In this document: positions 10,209 through 21,075 of the stretch, piece after piece | Layout: each line of letters starts with the position of its first letter | How positions within the stretch are numbered: position 1 is the stretch's first letter | Source of the DNA: Irpex lacteus | Lineage: Eukaryota; Basidiomycota; Agaricomycetes; Polyporales; Irpicaceae | Reading direction: 5' to 3' | Length of the DNA stretch: 64,000 bases | Assembly (NCBI GenBank): GCA_001986395.2 | Contig: MQVO02000004.1 | Coordinates: 1,798,001-1,862,000 of the forward strand | Notes under the pieces: generated by a model | Told to the model about the DNA's origin: nothing | The model's database searches: none | What the model saw: only the letters and a program-made list of their open reading frames with translations | Position numbers and translations under genes: made by a program

Positions 10209-11359
10209 TTATGCGGCGGCAGCGACCTGAGGTGCTGCTGCGGGTGCGGCAGCAGGGACATCCTTGGGCTCCTCAGCCTTGGGGGCCTCAGCGGCAGGGG
10301 CAGCCTCCTCGGCGGCAGGGTTCTCGAGAGGAGCAACGGGAGTGGGCTCATCGATCTTAGGAGGAGCGTCAGTCTCGGTCTCGGCGACCTTGGCGGGGAC
10401 GTTGGGCTCCTTGTGTTGCTTGATCTTGAAGAAGTCACCAACACGAGCAGACAGACGACGAGAAACCTTGGGGGACTTGGGCTTCTCCTCCTCCTTCTTC
10501 TCTTCCTTCTGTGACATTATTAGCTCATGTCACGGAGCTTAAAATAAATTACGGCATACCTTCTCCTCCTTGGGTGCCTCAGCAGCGGGCTCAGCGGCAG
10601 CCTCAGTAGGAGCCTCGGTGGCAGGAGCCTCAGCGGCAGCGACTTCAGGGTAGCCTCAGTAGCAGGGGCAGTCTCAACAGCCGGCTCAGCAGCGGGTTCG
10701 GCAGGAGCAGCGGCCTCTTCCTTGGGAGCCTCAGCAGCGGGAGCTTCCGCAGGGGTCTAGATTGAGTCACCAGTCAACGCTATGTCCCAGGGAATAATAA
10801 TGCATATGACTCACCTCCTCCTTCTTCTCCTCTTTCTTCTCGGTCTTCTTAGGAGTCTTCTCCTTCACCTTCTTCTCAGCCTTCTTCTCGCCATTCTTGA
10901 AGGGGGCGAGGAGCTTGGCAAGAAGGCTGGGGCTCTTGGGGCGCTCCTCCTTCTTGGTCTCCTCAGCCTAGTAGCACGTTTTGAATATGCCACGTCAAAA
11001 ACAAAGAATGTAATAAAACACATACGGGCTTGGCCTCAGCGGCGGGCTCAGCAGCGGCAGGCTCAGCAGGAGCCTCGGTGGTAGCAGCCTCGGCGGCAGG
11101 GGCAGCGGTCTCCTAGAGAGAAGTGATGCATGTCGCGTCAGACGCCCATAGCAACGGAAAGCGTCACACGACGCAGACAACAAAGACTCACCTCAGGCTT
11201 TGCCTCCTCCTTGGGTGCTTCGGTGGAAGCAGCGGCGGGGGCAGCAGCCTCCTCGACCTTGGTCTCGGTGGCAGGAGCAGGCTCGGCGGCGGGTGTCTCG
11301 GTGGGCTTGACCTCCTCAACGGGGGCGGGGGCAGCGACAGTCTCAGCAGGGGCAGACAT
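10209..11359 (-). CDS. Ala/Glu/Pro-rich low-complexity acidic protein (apparent frameshift in exon 4)
   Basis: Five exons are predicted: 11192-11359, 11026-11112, 10815-10967, 10560-10756 and 10209-10508. The product would be about 301 residues of A, E, P and K, starting MSAPAETVAAPAPVEEVKP. Two short basic islands stand out: KSPSLLAKLLAPFKNGEKK in exon 3 and KSPKVSRRLSARVGDFFK in exon 5. The rest is probably disordered. All other exons are phase 0 with lengths divisible by 3 (168, 87, 153, 300). Exon 4 is 197 nt, and its frame changes at a GGG run (plus strand 10648-10650), consistent with one missing base. I do not recognise the family and assign no function. The start ATG at 11359 precedes a long open exon and has no in-frame rival. 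Confidence 0.7.
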
Positions 11360-12515
11360 TATGAATAACTAAAGATTCGTGAGCTGTGAAGAATAGGGCA
11401 AAAGACACGTCAGAAAAATGTTTTTATTGTCGTCGTCGCGAAAGCTTCGAGTGTGTGAATGACGGGGAGAAGATGAATGGGCGGTTGTCACCGGCGAAGA
11501 TGTCGACGACGACGAGGAGGCTATGCTACTCACTGTAGTGGGTATTGGCTGAGAAGCGAGAGACGGGCAAGGGGTGCCTATGCCTGAGGCAGAAAGGGAG
11601 AGAGACGAGGAGAGAGCGAGAGATAGAGAGCGAACAAACTCTGGACACCCCGCCCTACTTATCCCAATTCGTGCAGACAACAAACAACAGTCAACAATCC
11701 GTCCTCACACACTAAACCCTAAAATGGTCGTCTTCCTTGGCTCGCTCTGCCGCGACAATGGTCTTTTTCTGCCCATCCTCCCTTCCCCGGGCCTCTGCAG
11801 ACAGCCAGAAATATTCATTGCGCAGCTGCTGGGTGCTCTGAGGTTGTTCGTGGGCTCTCGAGGGAAGCCTAAACGGGCGAGGAGGGGAAGTTTTTGGTGT
11901 CGGGTGCAGCCATCAATCCATGATTCGTTGTCAAGTATAGCCGAAAGAACAGTCCCTCTTCTTCTGACAACATGTACAAGCTCCGCCATTCAGTCTCGCA
12001 CCCGGGGCACCGTTCCCGACGCTCAGCCCAGATGCCGTCTCCTCTCGCTCGTGGACGTGCACGAGGAGGTTGCAAAGAGGAGAAGGAGAGTGCGCTGGGA
12101 CGGAGGGGCGTATATAAAGGGCAAGGATGCGTGACAGCCTGGGCAGCGGGTTGGGCGGCTAGGCCCTGTAGCAGTGCCATCATGTTTCAACTTTCCCACG
12201 TCAATAGAATCTAACCCGTAACCATCCTCTCAACAAAACACAAACGTAGTCTAGACTGGCGCCAGTGATGCGCTCCTTATGTCGTCCTCCGACGCCTGCT
12301 CGTCGGCGAGAACAACGTCGGCAGCGCACCGTCGACAGCATGCATGTATTGTACTCGCTTCGTGGCATTCACAGTGGATCCCAACCTTGTCTCATTAATA
12401 TGCCCCACTGGCGTCACTGCCTGCAGGTCCTCATATACGCGCCCCACAAGTCGTACGTCCCTCGCAGCACTTATAATTCCCCTCAGCACCGTCTCCTGCA
12501 GCACACTCGCCCGCC
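11360..12515. other. Divergent intergenic region with a TATA box
   Basis: This 1.16-kb spacer separates the Ala/Glu/Pro-rich gene from the SUR7-like gene. It includes a TATATAAAGG motif at 12111-12120 on the plus strand. No coding gene is supported. Confidence 0.45.
12111..12120 (+). promoter_or_regulatory. TATA box candidate upstream of the SUR7/PalI-like gene
   Basis: TATATAAAGG lies about 400 bp before the ATG at 12516. The distance implies a long 5'UTR or a 5'UTR intron if this TATA serves that gene. Confidence 0.35.
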
Positions 12516-13764
12516 ATGTTCGTCTTCGCCACGCCCTTCCTCGTCTTCGTCGCCTTTCTGCTCCTCCTCCTCGTCACCCTCTCAGCCCCCATCATCCACA
12601 CCCTCTATCTCTTCCAACTAGCCGCGAATGTCTCTGTCAATCTCATCCAAGCGTCTGCGCACACCGCAGTCAGATTCGGAGTCTGGGGCTACTGTACCTC
12701 TGGCCTCGATGTCGCGTGAGTTCTTGTCCCATTCTCGTCACCCCTAGCACCACACCAGTGACACCACCCTTGGCGTCGCTGGCTTTATCATCTGCTAGCA
12801 GCCGGCTTTCGACCGCACCATCATCCCTTCACATGTGTTCTCCTCTCTTATCCTGCACTGAGCTGACCCTATTTATTATCCTCTCCTGCTATCCCTCGGC
12901 CAACGCCATCCTCCCCACAACATGGCGTATCGCTGTGCCACAACGCTCGTCAAATATCCATCGAACGCGTTCTGATCACGACTGAATCACTCTGTGATCG
13001 GCTGACTTGCATCGCGCGTCTGTCCATCGTAATGATCCCCTGCTGGGATCCTGCTTTCATATTGGACATTCAATTCGCTCTGACCGCCTTATGTACTCAA
13101 ACCTACCGTCTTGTTACCCATCGTCCGGGTACGGTAAATCGGTCTACTAATTAATGCAGTGCACTCGGGTTCTCGGACGACGAACCTGCGACATGCTCTC
13201 ACCCCCGACTAGGCTACAACTTTGACCAAACCGTACAGAACGCGCTCAAGCAGTCCGGAGTGGACCCCAATGCCATCTCCAAGGGCCTCACCGCCGTGCT
13301 CGTGTTGCACCCCATAGGTATGCCCAATAATAATCTTCGCCACGGATTATACTGACTATAATATAGCCTGTGTACTTAGCTTCATCTTCCTCCTGGCTAC
13401 TATTTACCATCTCGCCCGCCGCCACACTCTCGCCCACTCCCGTCGCACCGCCTTCTGTATCCTCTTCCTTGGCCTCCTTACAGCACTGCTCTCAACCATC
13501 ATATTCCTCATCGACGTCATCCTCGTCGCCATTGTCCGCCACCGTATCAAGAACGACTCGGATGGGATCATCTCACTTGGATGGGGAAACGCCGTATGGA
13601 TGACCCTTGGGGCCACTATCGTGCTGTGGCTAGCCTTGGTCAGCTCGGCCTTGGGCGTATTTGTGACGAGGAAAAATTGGTATGTATATATTCTGGCTTT
13701 CTTGACAGAGATATTTAGTTTGATATACTGGATTTGTCCCCGTAGGAGGAGCTCACGATACTAG
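12516..13764 (+). CDS. SUR7/PalI-family four-helix membrane protein
   Basis: Four exons (12516-12715, 13160-13317, 13367-13679, 13746-13764) encode 229 residues. The topology fits the SUR7/PalI (pH-response/eisosome) family. There is a first membrane helix at the N-terminus (FLVFVAFLLLLLVTLSAPII), then an extracellular loop with the family motif W/FGxxGYC (FGVWGYCTSG) and a second conserved Cys (ATCSHPRLGYNFD). Three more helices follow (LTAVLVLHPIACVLSFIFLL, FLGLLTALLSTIIFLIDVIL, WMTLGATIVLWLALVSSALG). Members act at the plasma membrane in eisosome organisation or alkaline pH sensing; which role applies here is not decidable. The first intron is 444 nt, unusually long for this region, and ends with the branch/acceptor TACTAATTAATGCAG. 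The last exon codes for only a short basic tail (RSSRY). Confidence 0.85.
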
Positions 13765-15650
13765 GCGTGCCTTGAACGACAGTAATGACCCCCAGATTAC
13801 GCGTACGCGTATATAGAAGATCACGGACAAAAGCGTACCACTTGCACACTATATGTATCATAGCCTTTCCTTACGACCCAACACTCCCACTTCAAGCTCT
13901 TGTTGTCCTCAGATGCTAATGCGCTATGCCTACAGACATTCGGCATTCAGAGCTCCATATGTACCTTTACTTGTAGAATACCCTTGCCCTTGCTGACCAG
14001 AATCTCGTATAATTATGCCATCATCATGCTCGCACTTTCAGCTTTCAGCTTTCAGCTTTCAGCTTTCAGCGTCGTCAGTCTCGGAAGCAATTTCCTCGTC
14101 ACTTTATCACTGCGGTATACACAAAGATCTCAGATCAGATCTGCGCTGACGTCTTGACGTATTTCCAGAAAACCTCTTTGCACTACGAGTTGTTATTTCA
14201 ACGCCTCCACGTCGAGGGCTGCTAGAACTTTTACCCACTCCTCGGACCTTGGCAGCCTTATCCGACTCGGACTCATGCATATGCTTGCGATGAAAGGTTG
14301 GTTTTTGAATGGGTCTTTGGTAAGTGAGTGGTTTGGAGGGTCCTATAGCTATACTGATAGCCTGGCATAGATTCTAGTGAATTCGTCGTAGGTTTACATC
14401 CAGGGAGGTCTATCTTTGTTCACCGACGGACGCACATACATACAGGCATATACCGAGAATTTAGATGATTCAGACCAACAAACAACTTGAACGACATGGA
14501 ACATTGATCATCGATGGTGATACACACCATCTTTAAACAATCGAAGGCCGCGACCGTCAGACTCAAATCATATCAAGGTACGACTCTCGTCAACGCCATG
14601 CTTGTTGGGCAGCGGGTTTCGATGCGTCGGTCTGTCGAGACCAGCTCGTCTATGCCCGAGAATTTTATGCTCTCTGTTAGGCTCGAACCCAGCCGGTCTG
14701 AATCACACCTTGCGACCGGACTGGCTGGCGAGTCTAGCTCTCTGTTTTTTTTCTGGCCCGCGAGTGTCCAATGCAACATGTAGGTTGAATGGACCCGAAC
14801 GGTACTCCGTCTATCACTTGTCCGACACATACTTACGCTACGAACACAATTTATGCCGTCATATCACAATGGCATCGAATTATGAACAATCAACACGATC
14901 TGGTCATCGTCCAGCTTCGCGACGTCACCGCAGCACAACTACCAACTCTCATCTCAACGAAAGCATGATAAGCAGTAAATGGCCCGAGATTAGTCATAAC
15001 AGCTCTTTAGTGGCCATGGTTCGCTCATATGCCTGGGTATAAGAAGCTAGATACTCAATGAGCGAGAAGCACGAAGCATAAGAGCATATAAGATCAGTGA
15101 CTTCGCGGCAAGTGCATGGAAGACATCGAAGGCACCCCCGCATGCATGATTCAATGGCACGGTGGGAGACGAGTGTACCCCGAAGGGCATGTGGGAGAGC
15201 TGCGACGGTGATCAATGCGTCAACAGCGACAGCAGACGGTCGTACGCGTTGGACAGCACGAAAACAGAGAACTGACGGGAGCTGCCCATCTGCCTTGACT
15301 TGAGATCTTCGAAAGGTCGCATCTAGCAGACGACGTTTGATATCATTGATCGTCGTATGCAAATCATGCACGGGTAAGTAGGGGTGTGATGAGACGGAGA
15401 GTTGGATAGTTGGATAGTTGGAAGGCCGGAACAGAAGGACGTCAAGGCGTGGAACTCCGAGTCGATGGATATTTCGGCATTCCAGCTGGTGAAGAAAGAG
15501 AAAACACGAGCGGGATGATCACATAGCACAGCGTGGGAGTGCTGCCACTTTGACAAGATGATCTGAAATAGATGTGAGCAACCAATGGGACGATGGGTAT
15601 TCGTCCGTGGGAGTGTACATGTGCGAATTATACAGCACGATACAGATACA
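13765..15650. other. Convergent intergenic region (3' flanks of the SUR7-like gene and NOP2)
   Basis: The region is 1.9 kb. I see no gene with supportable splice structure on either strand. It holds a short heptamer repeat (14034-14068). A few open frames of 60-150 codons here lack protein-like composition. Confidence 0.45.
14034..14068. repeat. Heptamer tandem repeat (GCTTTCA, about 5 copies)
   Basis: ACTTTCA followed by four perfect GCTTTCA units lies in non-coding sequence. It is a minor microsatellite-like array. Confidence 0.9.
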
Positions 15651-18242
15651 CTATGATGATGCAGCGGGTGCTGCTTTTGTAGGATTTCTAGGAGGGACAC
15701 GGAGACCCTTGGCCTTCATGCTCTTTCGCCTCGATTCTATCGAAAGTCCAGTACGTTAGTCGCAAGTCAATTTGAACACGCAAGAAGCGCAAATGCAAAG
15801 ACACCCACCCTCGATGTACTCCTTGTCTTCCTCCGCGTCGAACGCAAACGTCCCAACAGCCTCCTTCCCTCCCTCACCCACATCCCCTGCATCATCCTTC
15901 TCCACCTTCTTCGTCCTCCTCTCTACCTTGAACTTCGCCACAAAGAACCCATCCATGTTGTGCACATGAGGATAAAACCTCCTCGTCATCGACACAGCCG
16001 GGTTGAAGTTCTTGCCCCTGTAGCTCTTGAAGCCAGGAACGCCGAACTCCAGCCCTGTCTCGACGAGCTTAACGTTGGGACGCTTCCGCAGGGCGTAGTC
16101 CACGACGGCTTCGTTCTCGTCGACTGTTACAGAGCAAGTCGAGTAGACGAGGTACCCCCCGGTTTTCGAATCGGGTGTCACGGAGTCGATGGCACAGAGG
16201 ATGAGTTGTTTTTGAAGGTGGGAGAGGAGGGTGAAATCGCGTTCAGACTGCCGAAACAGCCAATCAGCACGAACCACAGTAGCAACGACAAGAAGGTGAC
16301 GGAAAACGATACAGAAACTCACCTTGTTAGTCTTGACACTCGCATCCTTACTGATGACACCCGTTCCACTACAAGGTGCATCCAGCAACACCCTATCAAA
16401 CCCGCCCATCACCTTCGGGAACTCCCTGCCATCGTACGAACACACCACCACGTTTTTGCACCCCAGACGATGCACATTCGCCGTCAAACTCTTCGTCCTC
16501 GCCTTGTTCGCGTCATTGGCAAACACCACACCCGTATTCTGCATGAGCGCAGCCATGTGCGTCGTCTTGCCTCCGGGGGCACTCGCCATATCTAACACGC
16601 GTTCGTTCGGCTGTGGGGAGAGGGCGATGACAGGGAGGAAGGAGGAGGCGGCTTGGAGCATGTAGTGACCTGAGAGATATTCGGGGGTAGCGCCGACAGG
16701 GACGGGACTTTCGAATATTTGCAACCCGACGTTAGTCCATTTGCCGATGGGCTCTAGGTTGACACCGCGGTTGATGAGGGCTTGGGCGAGGTCGCGGCGG
16801 CGAGTGCGCAAGGTGTTTGTGCGGATGGTGACTGGACGCGGGACCTCGTTGGCTTCGAAGAACTCGATCGCCTAGAGGATGCTTGGTTAGTAGGGTGACT
16901 GGAGAGTAATCAGGAGAGACGTACCTCGGAGATTGGGAACAATTGGAATAACTTTTCAGCAAGGAACTCATTGTAGCCATAGTAGTTTGCAATATCTGCA
17001 ACTAGTTGCTGAATATACTCTGCTCTTGACCTAAGGATGCCATTGTCAGTTCAATCAAAGAACACGAATAGTAACAAGATTCACTAACCGTCCCTTTGCA
17101 CCCAGTCGCTTGAAGTTCCCTAGTACCCTCACACACTCGCGCATTCTCCGCTGCACAACATGCACCTGCGGACCACCGGTCTTCTTCTCTTCCTCCCTCT
17201 CCTCGGCAGTCGGCAGCACAAACGCCTCCTCCCCGTCTTCTCCTCCTTCGCCCTCCTCATCATCTGCACCTTCGAGAAGGTCGTCGTCACTGGCTTCTTC
17301 AGCCGCATGCATCTCCTCCATGTCCAGCTCCGCCTCACGAGCAGCTTTAGCATCAAGAGCCCGCGAACGGGCTTCCATGTTCTTAATTGTGACTGGTCCA
17401 TCGTCTTCGTCTTCGTCGTTTTCAGAGTCTGAGTCTGAGGAGTCGGAGCCCGTGGGGATGATCTTGGAGGGACGTTCTGCCTGTTTGGACTTTTTGCCTT
17501 TCAGACGACTGGGAGCGGGTTCTGGCTCGTCGTCTTCGTCTTCGGAAGAAGAGCCGAGGTCGAGTTCCTGGACGGGACCTCGTAGCGGGTCATCACTATA
17601 TAATCAAAACGAAGATAGTTTAGTTAGATTGTGTATTCTACCCTCGAGAGCTTTGAGTGGAAAGTAATATTGCACGCACTCGTCTTCGTCGCCGTCCATA
17701 TCAAAGTCCGCGAGATCTCCTTCGAAGCCTTCCGCCATCTCAGCATCATCGTCGCTGTTATCGAACAAAGACCTAAGAGTAACAAATGAGCGTGAGTATT
17801 TGTAGTCATGACATATAGTTACATTTCAAGCCTCCGAAAGCAGACAAACTCACTTTCTCTGTTCTTGCAAATCATCCTCATCCTCGACGTCCTCCCACCC
17901 TTCACTACTCCCACCGTCCTCTTTCTCCTCATCGCTCTCGTCATCCTCCTCAACAGGTGCTTTCTTCGATTTCGCTTTCACATCCGCACCAGTCTTGCCC
18001 TTGCCCTGGCCAACTTTCTTCCCTCCCTTCTCTTGCACCTTCCCACTCCGTTCCTTCGCCTTCCCGCTCTCTTTCGCCTTCTTCGTCGGCCTCTCCTTGA
18101 GAGCACCGCCCTTCTCAGGTACATCCTCGTCAAACTCGGCCTTTCGCTTTCCAAGCTTCTTCGCAGACGGACGACTGCCCTGGCCGTTCACCTCTGCGAG
18201 GGGTGTAGGGGGAGCCTGTTTGTTCTTCGCGCGTCTGCCCAT
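15651..18242 (-). CDS. NOP2: 25S rRNA (cytosine-C5)-methyltransferase NOP2
   Basis: The N-terminal third is a long Lys-rich then acidic nucleolar region starting MGRRAKNKQAPPTPL. The Nop2/Sun catalytic domain follows. It has SAM-binding motif I (LDMASAPGGKTTHMAAL), motif IV with the conserved Pro-Cys (DRVLLDAPCSGTGV) and the catalytic-Cys motif VI (VYSTCSVTVDENE). The C-terminus is MKAKGLRVPPR plus a short Ala/Ser tail. It is joined by a last intron spliced after EGG (donor GTGTCT, acceptor AAAGAG, read on the coding strand). Nop2 makes a conserved m5C in 25S rRNA and is essential for 60S subunit assembly in yeast. The gene is divergent from the FUN14-domain gene. Confidence 0.95.
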
Positions 18243-19044
18243 ATTTTTCTTGTCTTAGTCGATATTTGAGTGACCTTCTGCCTTCCCGGTATGGTATTGG
18301 AGTGTACTGGTGTGGTAGACGTGCCTGTGAGGACACTCTTCGAACTCAAGATGAGTACGGTGAGCGCCCGAGCATATTTTCGCGATCGACGGTCGTCTGT
18401 TTCTGGTAATGAGACACTCCCAATTTAGCAAGTGTCTTAGTTCAGATACTTTCGCTCTCGTCCTTCTTCCGCGACTTTAATGACAGGAAACCCATTGCAG
18501 GACTGTTAAAATTGCTTTCTTAACCTTTTTTTCACCATAAAACCAATTTTATCAGACTCGCATTGGCCCTTGGTGTGCGGCGTCACCGGTGTGCCCTGTA
18601 CCAAGGACTGTCTGGTCTCTTGTACTGCCTGTGCCCATGTAATTGAAGATCCACAGGAAGCTTTCAAGTTGGCCTCTTGTAGTGCTCTCTATCTTCTGGA
18701 CCCTTTGTCTAGCTACTGTGGTCCAAGTGATACTTAGCCTTATAAGTAATCACCCCCACATTGGCGGGACAACGTCGACTGTGACTCGAACCCACAACCA
18801 CTGAAATAAACAATGACTAAGTAACATTCTCTCATAAGTCGCATTACCCACGTATCTCCTGATCACCTCTAAAATATCCCCTAATTATTCGCCGCGTAAG
18901 ACTACGGCACGCAGTGGCGCTCATCAGCAGGGTCATGACATCATACGATTTTGTCGAAGTCGGCAGCCTGCACGTTCGCCCACCTTCAAATTCGAACCAT
19001 CCTCGTTCCCCTCATCGCAAGCCTTTTCATTTACGTCCTCAACC
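18243..19044. other. Divergent intergenic region NOP2 / FUN14
   Basis: The region is 0.8 kb with no gene seen. A B-box-like GGTTCGAGTC occurs on the minus strand near 18782-18791 but does not fold as a tRNA. Confidence 0.45.
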
Positions 19045-19858
19045 ATGAGCCTCAGACATCTACTTCAACTCCCTCTTGCTCACCAATTCCGAGCTGCCAA
19101 TGCGCCTCTTCGCTCGAGCTTCCACCATCTCGCGCGCCCAATCACTGCGAGCTCGAGGTCGCCGTTACAGGTGACGGCAAGAGTACAAACTGCCAAGTTC
19201 TCATCCTCATCGACCTCCAGCTCGTTCAAAACTTCGAAGAGCAGTGGGAGGTTCTATGCCTACGCAGGCGTAGCAGGTATTGGTCTCGGAGTCGCGTTCA
19301 CTCTACCAGGCCAGAACCAGCCTGTTCATTGCGAAGGTACGTCTTTCTCACTCTTCACTATAAATACTTGTCATGTATGCTAACTCATGCCATGAAGCCC
19401 CGCCACCAAGGGCTGCACAACCACAACCTCTCCCGCCGCCGCCAGAATCAGCCGTGAACCTTTACGAGCTCAGTTTCGGCACCGTGGCGGGATTATGCGC
19501 GGGTGTGTTTGTGAAGAAGGGGGCAAAGATCGTAGGCTTCTTCCTAGGAGGGATATTTGTCTTGTTGCAGGTGCGTGATGACCCTATAGCATATCAAAAT
19601 GCGTGACATATCATTAACCTTCGAGCTCGATAGTACTTCGCCAATGCTTCACTCGTTCGTGTCGACTGGACCCGCTTCGCCCACCGTTTCGAGAATCTAT
19701 TCTATACCACCTCGGTTGACGCACGAACGGGGGAGACGGTCAAGAGAGCTCCAACGGTTGCTTCACTTGTGCGGTGGATCGTAGACTTCTTGACGGCGGA
19801 CTTCCAGCAGAGGGCGTCGTTCGTAGCAGGGTTTGCGCTGGGACTGAGAGTTGGTTGA
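19045..19858 (+). CDS. FUN14 domain mitochondrial outer-membrane protein
   Basis: The N-terminus is Ser/Arg/Ala-rich with few acids (MSLRHLLQLPLAHQFRAANA), consistent with mitochondrial targeting. A short hydrophobic segment (YAGVAGIGLGVAFTLPG) comes next. After a Pro-rich linker comes the FUN14 core (SFGTVAGLCAGVFVKKGAK, then IVGFFLGGIFVLLQYFA). A final helix is near the C-terminus (ASFVAGFALGLRVG). The two introns join HCE|APPP and LLQ|YFANA. Human FUNDC1 of this family is a mitophagy receptor. The fungal version lacks an evident N-terminal LIR motif, so a mitophagy role is not claimed. The start has the context ACCATGA. Confidence 0.85.
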
Positions 19859-20031
19859 AATAGCAAACGTATATGTGCTGAGATGGTATATATCCGTTAT
19901 ACTACAAATGTTCTTTCCTTCCTATATAGCAAGATACAAGCAGCTGTGAGATCGATGTAAACATGAGCACATGGAATTGTAGCACTAAGCGTTCGATCGA
20001 GCCAACTTACCAACAAATATCCAGTGTCCAT
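19859..20031. other. Short convergent spacer between FUN14 and the hypothetical gene
   Basis: The 173-bp spacer contains only 3' flanking sequence. Confidence 0.4.
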
Positions 20032-20577
20032 TTACTCCACACCGAGTACATCCTTCACTTTCCCGATCACAGTCTTATCTTCCTCTCCTCTCTTGTACCC
20101 CTCCCTTCCTTCCCTCACCAACCCCACAAACTCCTGCAACACACCGGGAAGCTGCGTCGTCTCACCAACAGGCTCGCTCAGCTCTGTCTTCCCGCTGTCC
20201 CACCCTTGCACACTCGTCTCAACCAGTTCCCCACCTTCAGAGGGCGCAACGAGGAGCCTATCGATAGGCTGACTAGTCCTCTCCTGCTTCACCCTCCACG
20301 TATTCCAAAACGTTCCCGTCTTGGGAAGCTCAGCTGTCTTCCCCGCTAAGTCTGCCAGTCCTTCCCAGTCGCCCTTCTCCAGAACCAAGACCTGTCCCCG
20401 AGCATCGACTGCGATGTCTGGTTTGAAGAGAGCTAAGGTGAAGCCTTCGGGGTCGGCTTGTGCGTTACGGAGGACGGCGAAGGCGAGGGAGGAGCGGGTG
20501 GGAGTGAACGTGTTGGGGGACGGATGAGGAGTCGCACGGCTGTGCCAGCCTGCTAGAGCGTTAGAGGTGGTAGACAT
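20032..20577 (-). CDS. Hypothetical protein, 181 residues
   Basis: A single uninterrupted frame encodes a soluble-looking protein starting MSTTSNALAGWHSRATPHP. It contains FAVLRNAQADPEGFTLALFK and a C-terminal acidic/basic helix (KTVIGKVKDVLGVE). I do not recognise the family. A TATATAA on the minus strand (20763-20769) lies about 186 bp upstream, which agrees with translation from 20577. The same frame is open upstream and would add a hydrophobic segment (ALLALTCTLFLLYFAF), but it has no ATG and meets a TAA at 20692-20694. A membrane-anchored form would therefore need an unseen 5' exon. Confidence 0.65.
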   Translation of the reverse strand: MSTTSNALAGWHSRATPHPSPNTFTPTRSSLAFAVLRNAQADPEGFTLALFKPDIAVDARGQVLVLEKGDWEGLADLAGKTAELPKTGTFWNTWRVKQERTSQPIDRLLVAPSEGGELVETSVQGWDSGKTELSEPVGETTQLPGVLQEFVGLVREGREGYKRGEEDKTVIGKVKDVLGVE

Positions 20578-21075
20578 TCTGAGGGTTGGGAGGGTAGATG
20601 GGGAGAAGGCGAAGTAGAGGAGGAAGAGGGTGCAGGTGAGTGCGAGGAGGGCGATGCGAGTGGAGGGTGCCAGGTTTGCGAGACTAGCTGATTAAACACT
20701 CAGAAATGTTGAATGGTGGTGGTGGCGGTAGATGGCGGAGAGTTGTTCTTCCATCGCTGTTGTTATATAGGTGTGCAGAGGTAAGTACCACATGCATGTG
20801 CTGAAAGGAGTGACTTCGCCAAGCCAACGTCTATGGGATCATTGCTACTAGTAGGAGATCGATCATCTGGACAACTCATATCTTATCAGGCGCGTCCTTC
20901 AAGTTCAAGCATGGCACAATCACACAGTGCGGACGACGTGTGAGGTAAGTGTATTGGACTCCCATGGCCATCCAGGTTCATTATTACTAATATACAAGGG
21001 CCAATGTAGCTATCTTCTACCTGAACTGCGAGCCCCGTCGAAGACTCGAACTTCAGTGGAAGTACTTCCCTCACA
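20578..21075. other. Divergent promoter region, hypothetical gene / BNA7-like gene
   Basis: This 498-bp spacer contains a minus-strand TATA box at 20763-20769. No further gene is seen. Confidence 0.45.
20763..20769 (-). promoter_or_regulatory. TATA box candidate for the 20032-20577 gene
   Basis: TATATAA reads on the minus strand 186-192 bp before the chosen ATG. Confidence 0.4.

Noticed and set aside
10145..10540. Arg/Pro/Leu-rich and Ser/Gly/Ala-rich frames overlapping the last exon of the A/E/P-rich gene
   Set aside because: They are alternate-frame and antisense readings of a low-complexity exon whose true frame is fixed by its junctions and stop.
14675..14700. GGTTCGAGCC on the minus strand as a possible tRNA B-box
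   Set aside because: The flanking bases do not form a T-arm or an acceptor stem.
14514..15371. Open frames in the SUR7-like/NOP2 gap
   Set aside because: No consistent splice sites, no recognisable motif, and frames on both strands of similar quality. They are best seen as chance frames in 3' flanks.
18779..18800. B-box-like GGTTCGAGTC on the minus strand suggesting a tRNA or SINE
   Set aside because: The T-arm stem does not pair, no acceptor stem complements it, and the nearest A-box-like sequence is only a few nucleotides away. It is not a tRNA gene. A decayed tRNA-derived element cannot be excluded.
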